Below are positions 43,684 through 52,126 of a stretch of DNA of 64,000 bases, one piece after another. This DNA is from MED-G105 sp039819085 (GTDB lineage: Bacteria > Pseudomonadota > Alphaproteobacteria > Caulobacterales > Parvularculaceae): NCBI GenBank assembly GCA_039819085.1, contig JBCBSQ010000002.1, forward strand, positions 186,001-250,000. Direction: 5' to 3'. Under the pieces are notes generated by a model. It had not been told where the DNA came from and did no database searches. It saw only the letters and a list, made by a program, of their open reading frames with translations. The translations under genes were made by a program, and so were the position numbers. Within the stretch, counting starts at the first letter, position 1, and each line of letters starts with the position of its first letter.

Positions 43684-44550
43684 TTGGTGTTCGCGGTCGA
43701 CTTACTTGGCGCAGTTGGCGGCATCTCTGCCGCCGGCACGCTCCTGTTCGCAGTCTTTACCTACAGAAACGAGCGGAACAAAGAACAAGCTAGAATTGCG
43801 CGAGAGGCTGCGGCTCGAATTCCGCTAACTTATCAAGAACTAGACTCATATCTTTCGTTGAAAGAGTTCTATGTTATTTCAAACAACATAACGGACATAC
43901 TGTTAAGTCGAATTGAAGGCACTGAAGACAAAGAGTTCGTTGGAAAAGCGCTTTCCTGGGAAAACCACTCTGACGCAGTTATGCAGGCGGCCTTGTTGGG
44001 GTATTCCAAGAGCGGCATACAGGGCCAAGTGGACTCGTCGCTGCAGAAATTGCGCGCCGATATTGCAATCATTCGTAGCAAGTTCCCCACGTTGGGTTTC
44101 ATGCTTGGAGCTTGTGAGATGAATTTGAAGGATGCGATATTTGCTTCGTTTGGCGGCGGTATTTTTTTCGAGCTACTCAAGAACTATATGGACGATTTTA
44201 AAACTGTATTCACTCGAATGATTGAGTCCGGATCTTCTGTACAGGCCGCATATACCGAAGCATTTGCGATGGGTCCATATAATGCAATCCAGAATAATGG
44301 CCAAGAAATGTTAGACCAAACTCAGAAAATAGTTGTGTTGTCGATGAATTTCATTGCATCGACCAATGACGCCGAGTTTGAGAAGCTGTCGCGCCTAGAC
44401 CGCTCATTTGCAGCCAAGGCGTCAAGAACTGAAACTCGATCAGAAGATCTAAAAAGGGGAATAGAGGTTTTACGAAAGGTCATTTCTGATAATTTGTATA
44501 CTGAATTGACAGAAGTACGCACAAAGATTGAAGGAATGTACTCAGATTGA
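43684..44550 (+). CDS. AT-rich orphan membrane protein inserted in the prkA-yeaH operon
   Basis: I do not recognise this 288-residue protein. Residues 5-25 form one membrane segment (VDLLGAVGGISAAGTLLFAV) followed by a basic turn (YRNERNKEQ); the rest is soluble and largely helical, with charged heptad-like stretches. The start is TTG 43684 or GTG 43687, right behind the prkA stop. Base use differs sharply from the neighbours: three 60-base rows counted by hand (44221, 44281, 44461) hold 29, 21 and 20 G/C, while flanking genes are clearly GC-rich. Its stop overlaps the yeaH TTG start. This suggests horizontal arrival that kept the operon readable. A type I anchor with the bulk in the cytoplasm is possible. 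Confidence 0.75.
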   Translation: MVFAVDLLGAVGGISAAGTLLFAVFTYRNERNKEQARIAREAAARIPLTYQELDSYLSLKEFYVISNNITDILLSRIEGTEDKEFVGKALSWENHSDAVMQAALLGYSKSGIQGQVDSSLQKLRADIAIIRSKFPTLGFMLGACEMNLKDAIFASFGGGIFFELLKNYMDDFKTVFTRMIESGSSVQAAYTEAFAMGPYNAIQNNGQEMLDQTQKIVVLSMNFIASTNDAEFEKLSRLDRSFAAKASRTETRSEDLKRGIEVLRKVISDNLYTELTEVRTKIEGMYSD

Positions 44551-45866
44551 ACTCCTTCCACTTCATCGACCGGCGCAAGAACCCGAAGGGCAAGTCCATC
44601 GGGAACCGCCAGCGGTTCCTGAAGCGCGCCAAGACGCAGGTGAAGGAGGCCGTCAACAAGGCCCTGCGCGAGCGGTCGCTGAAAGACCTCGACAAGGGCG
44701 AGAAGATCACCATCCCGACGAAGTCGACGAAAGAGCCGCGTTTCCGGCTCGACCCGGAGACCGGCGAAAAGCAATGGGTGAACCCCGGCAACAAGCAGTT
44801 CTCCGAAGGCGACCGCCTGAAGAAACCGCCGAAGGGCGGCGGGCGCGGCCGCGGCAAGGACGCGAGCGACTCAGGCGATGCGGAGGATTCCTTTCAGTTT
44901 ACGCTGACCCAGGACGAATTCCTCGACATCTTCTTTGAAGATCTTGAGTTGCCGAACCTCGTCAAGCGGTCGCTGAAAGAGATCACCTCGAACCAGTATA
45001 AACGCGCCGGGATTACGGTCGCGGGCTCACCGACCAACCTCAACCTCATCCGCACAATGCGCAACGCCCATGGCCGTCGCTTAGCGCTTGGCCGTCCGTC
45101 CACAAAGGAAATGAACGAGCTGAAAGAGCGGCTCTTCGAACTCGAACGCAACTTTACGCCGGATGAAGCGGAAATCGCCGAGAAGAAAGCGCTCCTCATC
45201 AAGCTTGAGGAGATGGAGGCGCGCCGCCGCTGGGCGCCCTATATCGACCCGCTGGACGTGCGCTATAACGCGTTTGAGCCGAGCCCCGTCAAGACGACGG
45301 CGGCGGTGATGTTCTGCCTCATGGACGTCTCCGGCTCCATGGGTGAGCGCGAAAAGGACCTCGCCAAGCGGTTCTACATGCTGCTCTATCTCTTCCTGAA
45401 GCGCCGCTATGAGCAGGTGGAGGTCGTCTTCATTCGGCACACGCACCATGCCGAGGAAGTCGACGAAGAGACGTTCTTTTACTCGCGCCAGTCGGGCGGC
45501 ACGGTCGTCTCCACGGCCATTGAGAAAATGCTGGAGGTCCAGTCCGACCGCTTCCCCGCCGCTGAGTGGAACATCTATGTGGCGCAGGCGTCCGACGGCT
45601 ACACCCAAGGCGGCGACGCGAAACGCTGCGTGGAGCTGCTCTCAGAAGACGTCATGCCGATCGTTCAGTACTACGCCTATATCGAAATCCTTGACGAACG
45701 CGAGCTCGAAGTCTTCTCCGACGCCGACACCGGCGCGGAGCTGTGGCGCGCGTATCGCGGCTTCGCGCCGAACTTCGGCCACTTCGCCCAGACCCGCATC
45801 GCCCGGCCCCAGGACATCTTCCCGGTCTTCCGCGAGCTCTTCGCCAAGAGCAAGGAGGCGGCGTGA
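44547..45866 (+). CDS. yeaH: YeaH/YhbH family protein with VWA domain (DUF444)
   Basis: This 439-residue protein matches YeaH throughout: the opening HFIDRRKNPKGKSIGNRQRF, a Gly-rich linker (KPPKGGGRGRGK), and a C-terminal von Willebrand A domain with the metal site FCLMDVSGSMGERE. YeaH is the partner of the PrkA/YeaG kinase in stress and starvation survival. Only TTG at 44547 is available as a start: a stop lies six codons upstream and no ATG intervenes. That TTG overlaps the TGA of the inserted gene (TTGA), so translation is coupled. Confidence 0.93.
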   Translation: MNSFHFIDRRKNPKGKSIGNRQRFLKRAKTQVKEAVNKALRERSLKDLDKGEKITIPTKSTKEPRFRLDPETGEKQWVNPGNKQFSEGDRLKKPPKGGGRGRGKDASDSGDAEDSFQFTLTQDEFLDIFFEDLELPNLVKRSLKEITSNQYKRAGITVAGSPTNLNLIRTMRNAHGRRLALGRPSTKEMNELKERLFELERNFTPDEAEIAEKKALLIKLEEMEARRRWAPYIDPLDVRYNAFEPSPVKTTAAVMFCLMDVSGSMGEREKDLAKRFYMLLYLFLKRRYEQVEVVFIRHTHHAEEVDEETFFYSRQSGGTVVSTAIEKMLEVQSDRFPAAEWNIYVAQASDGYTQGGDAKRCVELLSEDVMPIVQYYAYIEILDERELEVFSDADTGAELWRAYRGFAPNFGHFAQTRIARPQDIFPVFRELFAKSKEAA

Positions 45867-45874
45867 ACCCTCAG

Positions 45875-45966
45875 CTGTCATCCCGGCCGGAACGACGTGG
45901 AGGGCCGGGGGCCCTAAAGGTTCGGGAGATCCCGGATAGCGCCATGCGGCGCTTCCGGGATGACAG
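45875..45966. repeat. Structured palindromic repeat (REP-like) between yeaH and the DUF1801 gene
   Basis: Perfect 12-base inverted ends, CTGTCATCCCGG at 45875-45886 and CCGGGATGACAG at 45955-45966, enclose smaller hairpins such as AGCGCC-ATGC-GGCGCT. TGTCATCCCGG-ended elements occur as dispersed repeats in many alphaproteobacteria. This one starts eight bases after yeaH and ends ten bases before the next ATG. Confidence 0.85.
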
Positions 45967-45976
45967 GGAGCGTAGC

Positions 45977-46405
45977 ATGAGCAAGAACAAAACAGCGCCC
46001 ACGGACCAGCGCGCCGAGGACTTCATCGCGGCGGTTGATCATCCGCGGAAGCGGGAGGAGGCATTTCAAATCCTTGACCTCTTCAAGAACGTCACGAGAT
46101 GGAAACCAGTGATGTGGGGGCCGTCGATCATCGGCTTCGGGCGCTATCACTATGTCTATGACTCCGGCCGCGAAGGCGACATGTGCGCCACGGGGTTCTC
46201 GCCACGCAGAGCGAACCATTCATTCTACATCATGCCGGGATACAAGGAGCGCGCCGAAATCCTCTCCCGCCTCGGCAAGCACAAGACCGGCGCGGCGTGC
46301 CTCTATGTGAACAAGCTCGCCGATATCGATCTCGACGTCCTCCGGGAACTGATCGTCGACGGGCTTGAGGACCTGAAATCGAGATACAAGGTGTATCCGG
46401 CATGA
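45977..46405 (+). CDS. DUF1801 domain protein
   Basis: This 142-residue protein fits the DUF1801 family: an N-terminal helix with TDQRAEDFIAAVDHPRKREEA, then VTRWKPVMWGPSIIGFGRYHYVY, and the late KHKTGAACLYVNKLADIDLDVL. The family is a small cytoplasmic fold of unknown role, related to the YdhG group. The ATG at 45977 follows GGGAG by six bases, with the site lying just at the end of the palindromic repeat. A different repeat follows 31 bases after its stop. It therefore sits as a cassette-like insert in the prkA-spoVR run. Confidence 0.88.
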   Translation: MSKNKTAPTDQRAEDFIAAVDHPRKREEAFQILDLFKNVTRWKPVMWGPSIIGFGRYHYVYDSGREGDMCATGFSPRRANHSFYIMPGYKERAEILSRLGKHKTGAACLYVNKLADIDLDVLRELIVDGLEDLKSRYKVYPA

Positions 46406-46436
46406 CCGCGGAAGCAGGTATGAGCGCAAACTCTCG

Positions 46437-46547
46437 CCCCCTCCGTCCCTTCGGGACACCTCCCCCGCAAACGGGGGAGGAGGCGCTTACGGCGATGATC
46501 TCTTCCCCCGCTTGCGGGGGAAGTGTCGGCGCAGCCGACGAAGGGGG
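46437..46547. repeat. Second, unrelated structured repeat between the DUF1801 gene and HMG-CoA reductase
   Basis: Outer arms CCCCCTCCGTC (46437-46447) and GACGAAGGGGG (46537-46547) pair with one mismatch. Inside are a nine-base stem CCTCCCCCG/CGGGGGAGG (46459-46480) and a ten-base stem CTTCCCCCGC/GCGGGGGAAG (46502-46523). This is a common dispersed element type in alphaproteobacterial chromosomes. The 60-codon open frame across it is a by-product. Confidence 0.88.
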
Positions 46548-46571
46548 TCGTGACGCCGCCCCTACAATCGG

Positions 46572-47753
46572 ATGCCCATCATGACCGCCCCACGCGTTCC
46601 GCGCATTACCGATAATGACTACACGGACGACGCTGCGCGGATACGGCGGGAGTTCGCCGAGGAGCAGACCGGCGCCAAGCTGACGCACGTCGGGTCGGGC
46701 ACGGTCGATGCGGGCGCGCTGCCCGGCAATATCGAAAATTTCGTCGGCGTCGCGCAGGTTCCGATGGGCCTTGCAGGTCCCTTGCGGGTGAATGGCGAGC
46801 ATGCGCAAGGAGATTTCTACGTGCCGCTCGCGACCACCGAAGGCACGCTCGTTGCGAGCTATAATCGCGGCATGCGGCTGCTCGCGGAAGCCGGCGGCGT
46901 GAAGACGACGCTCGTCGAACGCTACATGCAGCGCGCGCCCGTCTTCCACTTCGCCGATGCGCGCGCGGCCCGCGACTTCGGACAATGGATCGACGCGCAT
47001 GAGCAAGAGATCCGCGGCGCGGCGGAGGACACAACGTCCATTGGCCAACTATCCCATGTGCAGCGCTTCAATGTCGCGCAGATGGTCTTCCTGCGGTTCA
47101 ATTATGAAACAGGCGACGCGGCGGGCCAGAACATGGCCGGCAAGGCGACCCTCGCCGCCTGTGAGTGGATCCGCGAGAACGCGCCGGGAAACCCGCGCTT
47201 CACGCTCTCCGGCGCGATCGACACTGACAAGAAGCACTCTCACATGAACATGATGCACTCGCGCGGCGCGCGGGTGATCGCCGAAGCGACCATCCCCGAC
47301 CAGCTTATGCAGGACCTTATGGGCCCGACAACGGCGGCGATGTTCCGGGCGCGGCTGGTCTCGAACGTCGGCGGCATGCTCGCCGGGACCGTCAACAACG
47401 GCATGCATTCCGCCAACGGACTGACGGCGCTTTTTATCGCCACCGGCCAGGACGTCGCCAACATCGCGGAAAGCCACGCCGCGATCACCTTTGTCGAGCT
47501 TCTGGAGAACGGTGACTATTACTGGTCGATCACCATCCCCTCGCTCATCGTGGCAACCTATGGCGGCGGCACAGGGCTCGCAACGCAACGCGAATGCCTG
47601 GAGCTCCTCGGTTGCTATGGCGCCGGCAAAGTGGAGAAATTCGCCGAGATCTGCGCCGCCACGGTGCTCGCCGGCGAAGTGTCGCTTGCCGCAGCCGTCA
47701 TCCATGGCGACTGGGTCTCAAGCCATGACAAGTACGGAAGGAACCGCCCATGA
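46572..47753 (+). CDS. Hydroxymethylglutaryl-CoA reductase, class I type
   Basis: This 393-residue enzyme would reduce HMG-CoA to mevalonate with NADPH, the committed step of the mevalonate route. Counted from 46572, the catalytic residues are Glu90 (ATTEGTLVASYNRG), Lys220 (IDTDKKHSH), Asp294 (FIATGQDVAN) and His385 (WVSSHDKYG). ENFVGVAQVPMGLAGPL and GGGTGLATQ are further family marks. The DKK and TTEG forms fit class I rather than the bacterial class II. No other mevalonate gene is in the window. An ATG at 46581 is also possible. Its stop overlaps the spoVR start by four bases. Confidence 0.93.
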   Translation: MPIMTAPRVPRITDNDYTDDAARIRREFAEEQTGAKLTHVGSGTVDAGALPGNIENFVGVAQVPMGLAGPLRVNGEHAQGDFYVPLATTEGTLVASYNRGMRLLAEAGGVKTTLVERYMQRAPVFHFADARAARDFGQWIDAHEQEIRGAAEDTTSIGQLSHVQRFNVAQMVFLRFNYETGDAAGQNMAGKATLAACEWIRENAPGNPRFTLSGAIDTDKKHSHMNMMHSRGARVIAEATIPDQLMQDLMGPTTAAMFRARLVSNVGGMLAGTVNNGMHSANGLTALFIATGQDVANIAESHAAITFVELLENGDYYWSITIPSLIVATYGGGTGLATQRECLELLGCYGAGKVEKFAEICAATVLAGEVSLAAAVIHGDWVSSHDKYGRNRP

Positions 47754-49243
47754 GCGTGACCGCCGATAAACGATCCCTGATCTATGGCGACTCTGAATGG
47801 GATTTTGACAAGCTGAAGGCCGCCTATGACGCGATCGAAGAGATCGCGCTTGGCGATCTCGGCCTTGATGTGTACCCAAATCAAATCGAGATCATCGCCA
47901 CAGAGCAGATGCTCGACGCCTATTCCAGCCACGGCATGCCGCTGATGTATCAGCACTGGTCGTTCGGAAAGCACTTCGCCCGCGACCAGATGATGTACCA
48001 GAAGGGATATCAGGGCCTCGCCTACGAGATCGTGATCAACTCCTCCCCTTGCATCGCGTATCTGATGGAGGAGAACACCATGACGATGCAGGCGCTCGTC
48101 ATGGCGCACGCGTCGTTCGGACACAATCACTTCTTCAAGAACAACTACCTTTTCCGTCAGTGGACGGACGCTGAAGGCATTCTCACTTATCTCGACTTCG
48201 CCAAGAAGTACATTTCGAGGTGCGAGGACGAGTACGGCTTCGAAGAGGTGGAATCGCTTCTCGACGCCGCGCATGCGCTGATGGACCAGGGCGTCTTCCG
48301 CTACCAGCGCCCGCCGCGGTTGTCCGAAGCCGATATGCTGGCGAAGATAGCAGCGCGCGCTGAGCACGAGCGCCAGAGCTTCAACGATATCTGGCGCACC
48401 CTGCCGAACTCCGAAGAGCCTGAGGAAGACGCCGAAGAGCGCCAGGCGGAGGTTCGCAACATTCAGTTGCCAGAGGAAAACCTTCTCTACTTCATTGAGA
48501 AGGCGTCACCGATCCTGAAGCCCTGGCAACGCGAAATCGTCCGTATTGTGCGCAATATTTCCCAGTACTTCTACCCTCAGAAACAGACCAAGGTGATGAA
48601 CGAAGGCTGCGCGACCTTCGTCCACCACTACATCATGAACGAACTCTACAATCGCGGCCAGATCAATGAGGGCGCGATCATGGAGTTCATGCATTCTCAT
48701 TCCTCCGTCGTGTTCCAGCCGGAGTTTGACGATCCGCGTTACTCCGGCATTAATCCGTATGCGCTTGGTTTCGCCATGATGGAGGATATCCGCCGCATGT
48801 GCGAGGCGCCGACCGACGAAGACAAGGAATGGTTCCCGCACCTCGCCGGCGCCGAATGGCGCGATGTCCTGAAGGACGCCTGGGCGAATTATCGAGACGA
48901 GAGCTTCATTCTTCAGTACCTGTCGCCGAAGGTGATGCGCGACTTCGCTTTCTTCGCGTTATCGGACGACGCGGAGGACAGCCATGTGGAGATCGAGGCG
49001 ATCCACAATGAGCGCGGCTTTCGCGAGGTGCGCGAGACCCTCGCCTCCATGTACGACCTGGGCCGCCATGAACCGAACATTCAAGTCGTCTCGGCGGATC
49101 TCGATGGCGACCGCCTCCTCACCTTGCGGCACGCGGCGCATGACGGCCGCAGGCTCGATCGCAAAACGATGGAGGACGTCCTTTGGCACGTCCATCGTCT
49201 TTGGGGGCACGAAGTGAAGCTCGAAGAAGCGGAAGGCGCCTGA
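47750..49243 (+). CDS. spoVR: SpoVR family protein
   Basis: This 497-residue protein belongs to the SpoVR/YcgB family: the opening WDFDKLKAAYDAIEEIA, then DVYPNQIEIIATEQMLDAYS, then MNEGCATFVHHYIMNELY and the C-terminal SADLDGDRLLTLRHAAHDGR. The family takes its name from a spore cortex protein of Bacillus, but in proteobacteria it accompanies prkA and yeaH and its molecular role is not known. The ATG overlaps the HMG-CoA reductase stop (ATGA), so the two are translationally coupled. Confidence 0.94.
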   Translation: MSVTADKRSLIYGDSEWDFDKLKAAYDAIEEIALGDLGLDVYPNQIEIIATEQMLDAYSSHGMPLMYQHWSFGKHFARDQMMYQKGYQGLAYEIVINSSPCIAYLMEENTMTMQALVMAHASFGHNHFFKNNYLFRQWTDAEGILTYLDFAKKYISRCEDEYGFEEVESLLDAAHALMDQGVFRYQRPPRLSEADMLAKIAARAEHERQSFNDIWRTLPNSEEPEEDAEERQAEVRNIQLPEENLLYFIEKASPILKPWQREIVRIVRNISQYFYPQKQTKVMNEGCATFVHHYIMNELYNRGQINEGAIMEFMHSHSSVVFQPEFDDPRYSGINPYALGFAMMEDIRRMCEAPTDEDKEWFPHLAGAEWRDVLKDAWANYRDESFILQYLSPKVMRDFAFFALSDDAEDSHVEIEAIHNERGFREVRETLASMYDLGRHEPNIQVVSADLDGDRLLTLRHAAHDGRRLDRKTMEDVLWHVHRLWGHEVKLEEAEGA

Positions 49244-49322
49244 CCGACACTGGCGCTTGATCGACGCCAAACGCCTGCTACCCTGCCTCGCGCGTTTTGG
49301 GCGCAGCGAGGTGGGTTCAGCA

Positions 49323-51164
49323 ATGCCGATGTGTACTGATAACTATCGACCGACGACAAGCATAAAGGCGATAACCGCCCTCGGCGCGGCGCTACTCCTT
49401 GGCGCATGCGGCGCCGGCGAAACGCCGGCGGCGAAGGGGCCCGACGCAGTCAAGGCGTCGCAGACGGAAGAGGTGGCGAACACGCCAGCAGACGCGGCGG
49501 CGAGGCAAGGGCTCCGTTTTGAGATTTCTCTCGATGGTCTCGAAGAAGGCGAGACGGCCGATGGTCGGATCATCATCGTCCTCGCCACTGACGACGAGAC
49601 AGAGCCGCGATATCAGACCACGTATCGTTTCGACGGCCCGCAGATATTCGGTATGGATGTGGAAGGCGCCTCCCGGACGACCGCCATTCCTCTTGATGCG
49701 ACTAACACGGACGAGATCGACGGCTTTCCGAAAGAGCGCCTTTCCGATGTTTCGTCTGGCGAATATGTCGTCCAGGCCGTATTCAATCGCTATGACGATT
49801 TCACCCTCCAGACAGGCCAAACCGTCAGTCTGCCGGCGTCGTGGGCGGCGGGCCAGAACTGGCGCCGCGAGCCCGGCAATCTCTTCAGCACGCCAATGAA
49901 AGTCGTCATCGGCGATGCGCCAATTGCGTTAAGTCTTGACCAGATCAATCCAGCTGTCGAAAGGCCGGCGGACACCAAATACATCAAGCACGTGGAGATT
50001 GTCAGCGAGCGGCTCTCGAAATTCTGGGGCCGGGAAATGACCCTTGGGGCGAACATTCTGCTCCCGGAAGGATTTGACGAGCACCCGGACGCGCGCTACC
50101 CGTTGATGATTTTTCACGGTCACTTTCCCGCGACGTTTGGCGGCTTTCGGCTGGCGCCGCCGGACCCGGACCTTGAATGCGAATATAGCGCTCGGTTCGA
50201 TCTGCCCTGCTACAATCGCACGGTGCAGGAAGAGGCGCACGCATTCTATCAGAAATGGATTTCGCCCGATTTTCCCCGCTTTATCATCATCGAGATTCAA
50301 CACGCAAATCCGTATTATGATGATTCCTATGCGGTGAATTCAGCTAATCTAGGGCCTTATGGCGACGCTATAACGTATGACCTGATCCCGTTTGTCGAGG
50401 AGGCATTTCGCGGCCTTGGGGAGCCATGGGCGCGCTTTATGTATGGCGGGTCCACCGGCGGTTGGGAGGCGATGGCCGCTCAGGTGTTCTACCCGGACGA
50501 ATACAATGGCGCCTACATCGCCTGCCCCGACCCCATTGATTTCCGCGACTATGTCGGCGTCAACATCTATGAAGACGACAACGCCTACTACCGCTATGGG
50601 CCGTTTGGGCGAATTGCGCGTCCGGGACACCGGAACTATCTCGGCCGCGTCAACGCAACGGTGGAGATGTTCGGCAGGTACGAACTGGCGCTTGGCCGCA
50701 AACATCGTTCCGGCGACCAGTTCGACATCTGGGAGGCGGTCTATTCGCCGATGGGCGCGGACGGATATCCAAAACGCCTGTGGGACAAACGAACCGGCGA
50801 GATTGATCGCGAGGTCGCCGCCTACTGGCGCGAAAATTATGACCTGCGTCATATCCTGGAGCGCGACTGGTCAACGCTCGGACCTAAATTACATGGTAAG
50901 CTGAATATCTACACTGGCGACATGGACAATTACTACCTCAACAACGCCGTCTATCTCGCCGAAGATTTCCTTACCCGCGCCGACCCGCCCTATGGCGGCG
51001 AGATCGACTATGGCGACCGGGCGGAGCATTGTTGGAATGGCGACCACGAAAATCCGAATGCGATTTCGCGCCTGCGCTACAACACGTTCTACCTGCCAAA
51101 GATCATGAAACGGATCGAAGAGACCGCGCCCGAAGGGGCGGACCTGACGAGTTGGCGGTATTAG
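49323..51164 (+). CDS. Lipoprotein with esterase-like alpha/beta hydrolase domain
   Basis: This 613-residue protein has a lipoprotein signal (LGAALLLGACGAGE). An N-terminal beta-rich part (residues 60-200) with FEISLDGLEEGE precedes a hydrolase part: RYPLMIFHGHFPA, then FIIIEIQHANPYYDDSYA, and the nucleophile elbow MYGGSTGGWEAMA. Esterases of this shape often act on peptide, sugar or siderophore esters outside the cytoplasm. The late ERAEHCWNGDH-like region (DRAEHCWNGDHENPNA) may hold the catalytic His. GAGGTGGG lies seven bases before the ATG. It follows spoVR by about 80 bases and may be independent of it. Confidence 0.8.
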   Translation: MPMCTDNYRPTTSIKAITALGAALLLGACGAGETPAAKGPDAVKASQTEEVANTPADAAARQGLRFEISLDGLEEGETADGRIIIVLATDDETEPRYQTTYRFDGPQIFGMDVEGASRTTAIPLDATNTDEIDGFPKERLSDVSSGEYVVQAVFNRYDDFTLQTGQTVSLPASWAAGQNWRREPGNLFSTPMKVVIGDAPIALSLDQINPAVERPADTKYIKHVEIVSERLSKFWGREMTLGANILLPEGFDEHPDARYPLMIFHGHFPATFGGFRLAPPDPDLECEYSARFDLPCYNRTVQEEAHAFYQKWISPDFPRFIIIEIQHANPYYDDSYAVNSANLGPYGDAITYDLIPFVEEAFRGLGEPWARFMYGGSTGGWEAMAAQVFYPDEYNGAYIACPDPIDFRDYVGVNIYEDDNAYYRYGPFGRIARPGHRNYLGRVNATVEMFGRYELALGRKHRSGDQFDIWEAVYSPMGADGYPKRLWDKRTGEIDREVAAYWRENYDLRHILERDWSTLGPKLHGKLNIYTGDMDNYYLNNAVYLAEDFLTRADPPYGGEIDYGDRAEHCWNGDHENPNAISRLRYNTFYLPKIMKRIEETAPEGADLTSWRY

Positions 51165-51199
51165 TCGCGGGAAAAGCCGGACGTACCGGACGCCGCCGC

Positions 51200-52126
51200 T
51201 TAGTCATCCCGCCCGAAATTCGGCACGTCCTTCTCCTGGCCGGCGTCGACGATTGCGCGCCGCAGCGCCCGTCCGCGCGCGAACGACTTCTCCAGCGTCT
51301 CTGCGTCTCCCCAGCGGATCGCCCGCTGCAGAAGGGCGAGCTCCTCGGTGAACCGCCCCAGAACCTCCAGCACAGCCTCCTTGTTGGTGAGGAAAACGTC
51401 GCGCCACATGACGGGATTGGACGCGGCGATTCGCGTGAAGTCACGAAATCCGCCTGCGGAATATTTGACGACTTCGGCCTCGGCGACGCTTTCCAGATCA
51501 TCGACCGCGCCCATCATGGTGAACGCGATGAGGTGCGGCAGATGGCTCGTCGCCGCAAGCGCGAGGTCGTGGTGGCCGGCGTCCATCACTTCGACCTCAG
51601 AGCCGAGAAGACGCCAGAACGCGGTCGCCCGCTCCACCGCCTGACGATACTTATCGTCCGGTCGGTCAAGCGGGGTGATGACGCACCAGCGACCCCTGAA
51701 AAGCGACGCAAAGCCGGCTTCCGGTCCTGATTGCTCCGTGCCTGCGATCGGATGGCAGGGCACGATGGAGCCGCCGTTCGGATCGGCGCGACGGGCCGCT
51801 TCGAGGATTGGTCCCTTGACCGAGCCGACGTCAATCACGACGCCGTCCGGCGGCGCCAGCGTTGACGCGTCAAGCGCGTGCGCCGCGGCGACGCCAACGG
51901 GGGTCGCAATGACAACAAGGCTCGCTGCGGACACCGCGCTCGCCAACGACTGCGCGGCGGCGTCGATCAGCCCAAGAGCGAGCGCCTTTTCGAGGTGCAA
52001 AGCATGCTGATCATACGCGTGAATCTCATCCGCGGCGCCCAATTCCCGCAACGCCCTTGCGATCGAGGAACCGATAAGCCCCATACCGATGATCGCGACG
52101 CGGTCGTACTTTACGTCGGCGGTCAT
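51200..52126 (-). CDS. tyrC: Prephenate/arogenate dehydrogenase (TyrC/TyrA type)
   Basis: This 308-residue enzyme makes 4-hydroxyphenylpyruvate or tyrosine precursors by oxidative decarboxylation. The NAD(P) loop is AIIGMGLIGSSIARAL, followed by DVGSVKGPIL, the substrate-binding PCHPIAGTEQSGP and TSHLPHLIAF. No ACT or chorismate mutase domain is attached, so it is the single-domain, cyclohexadienyl-dehydrogenase-like form. The start overlaps the hisC stop by four bases. It is the last gene of a three-gene minus-strand run. Confidence 0.92.
   Translation of the reverse strand: MTADVKYDRVAIIGMGLIGSSIARALRELGAADEIHAYDQHALHLEKALALGLIDAAAQSLASAVSAASLVVIATPVGVAAAHALDASTLAPPDGVVIDVGSVKGPILEAARRADPNGGSIVPCHPIAGTEQSGPEAGFASLFRGRWCVITPLDRPDDKYRQAVERATAFWRLLGSEVEVMDAGHHDLALAATSHLPHLIAFTMMGAVDDLESVAEAEVVKYSAGGFRDFTRIAASNPVMWRDVFLTNKEAVLEVLGRFTEELALLQRAIRWGDAETLEKSFARGRALRRAIVDAGQEKDVPNFGRDD

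Noticed and set aside
45875..46547. The two repeats as ends of a transposon
   Set aside because: They differ from each other, no target duplication was seen and the gene between them is not a transposase.
46402..46584. 60-codon open frame over the second structured repeat
   Set aside because: It is produced by the repeat's inverted arms and has no ribosome site.
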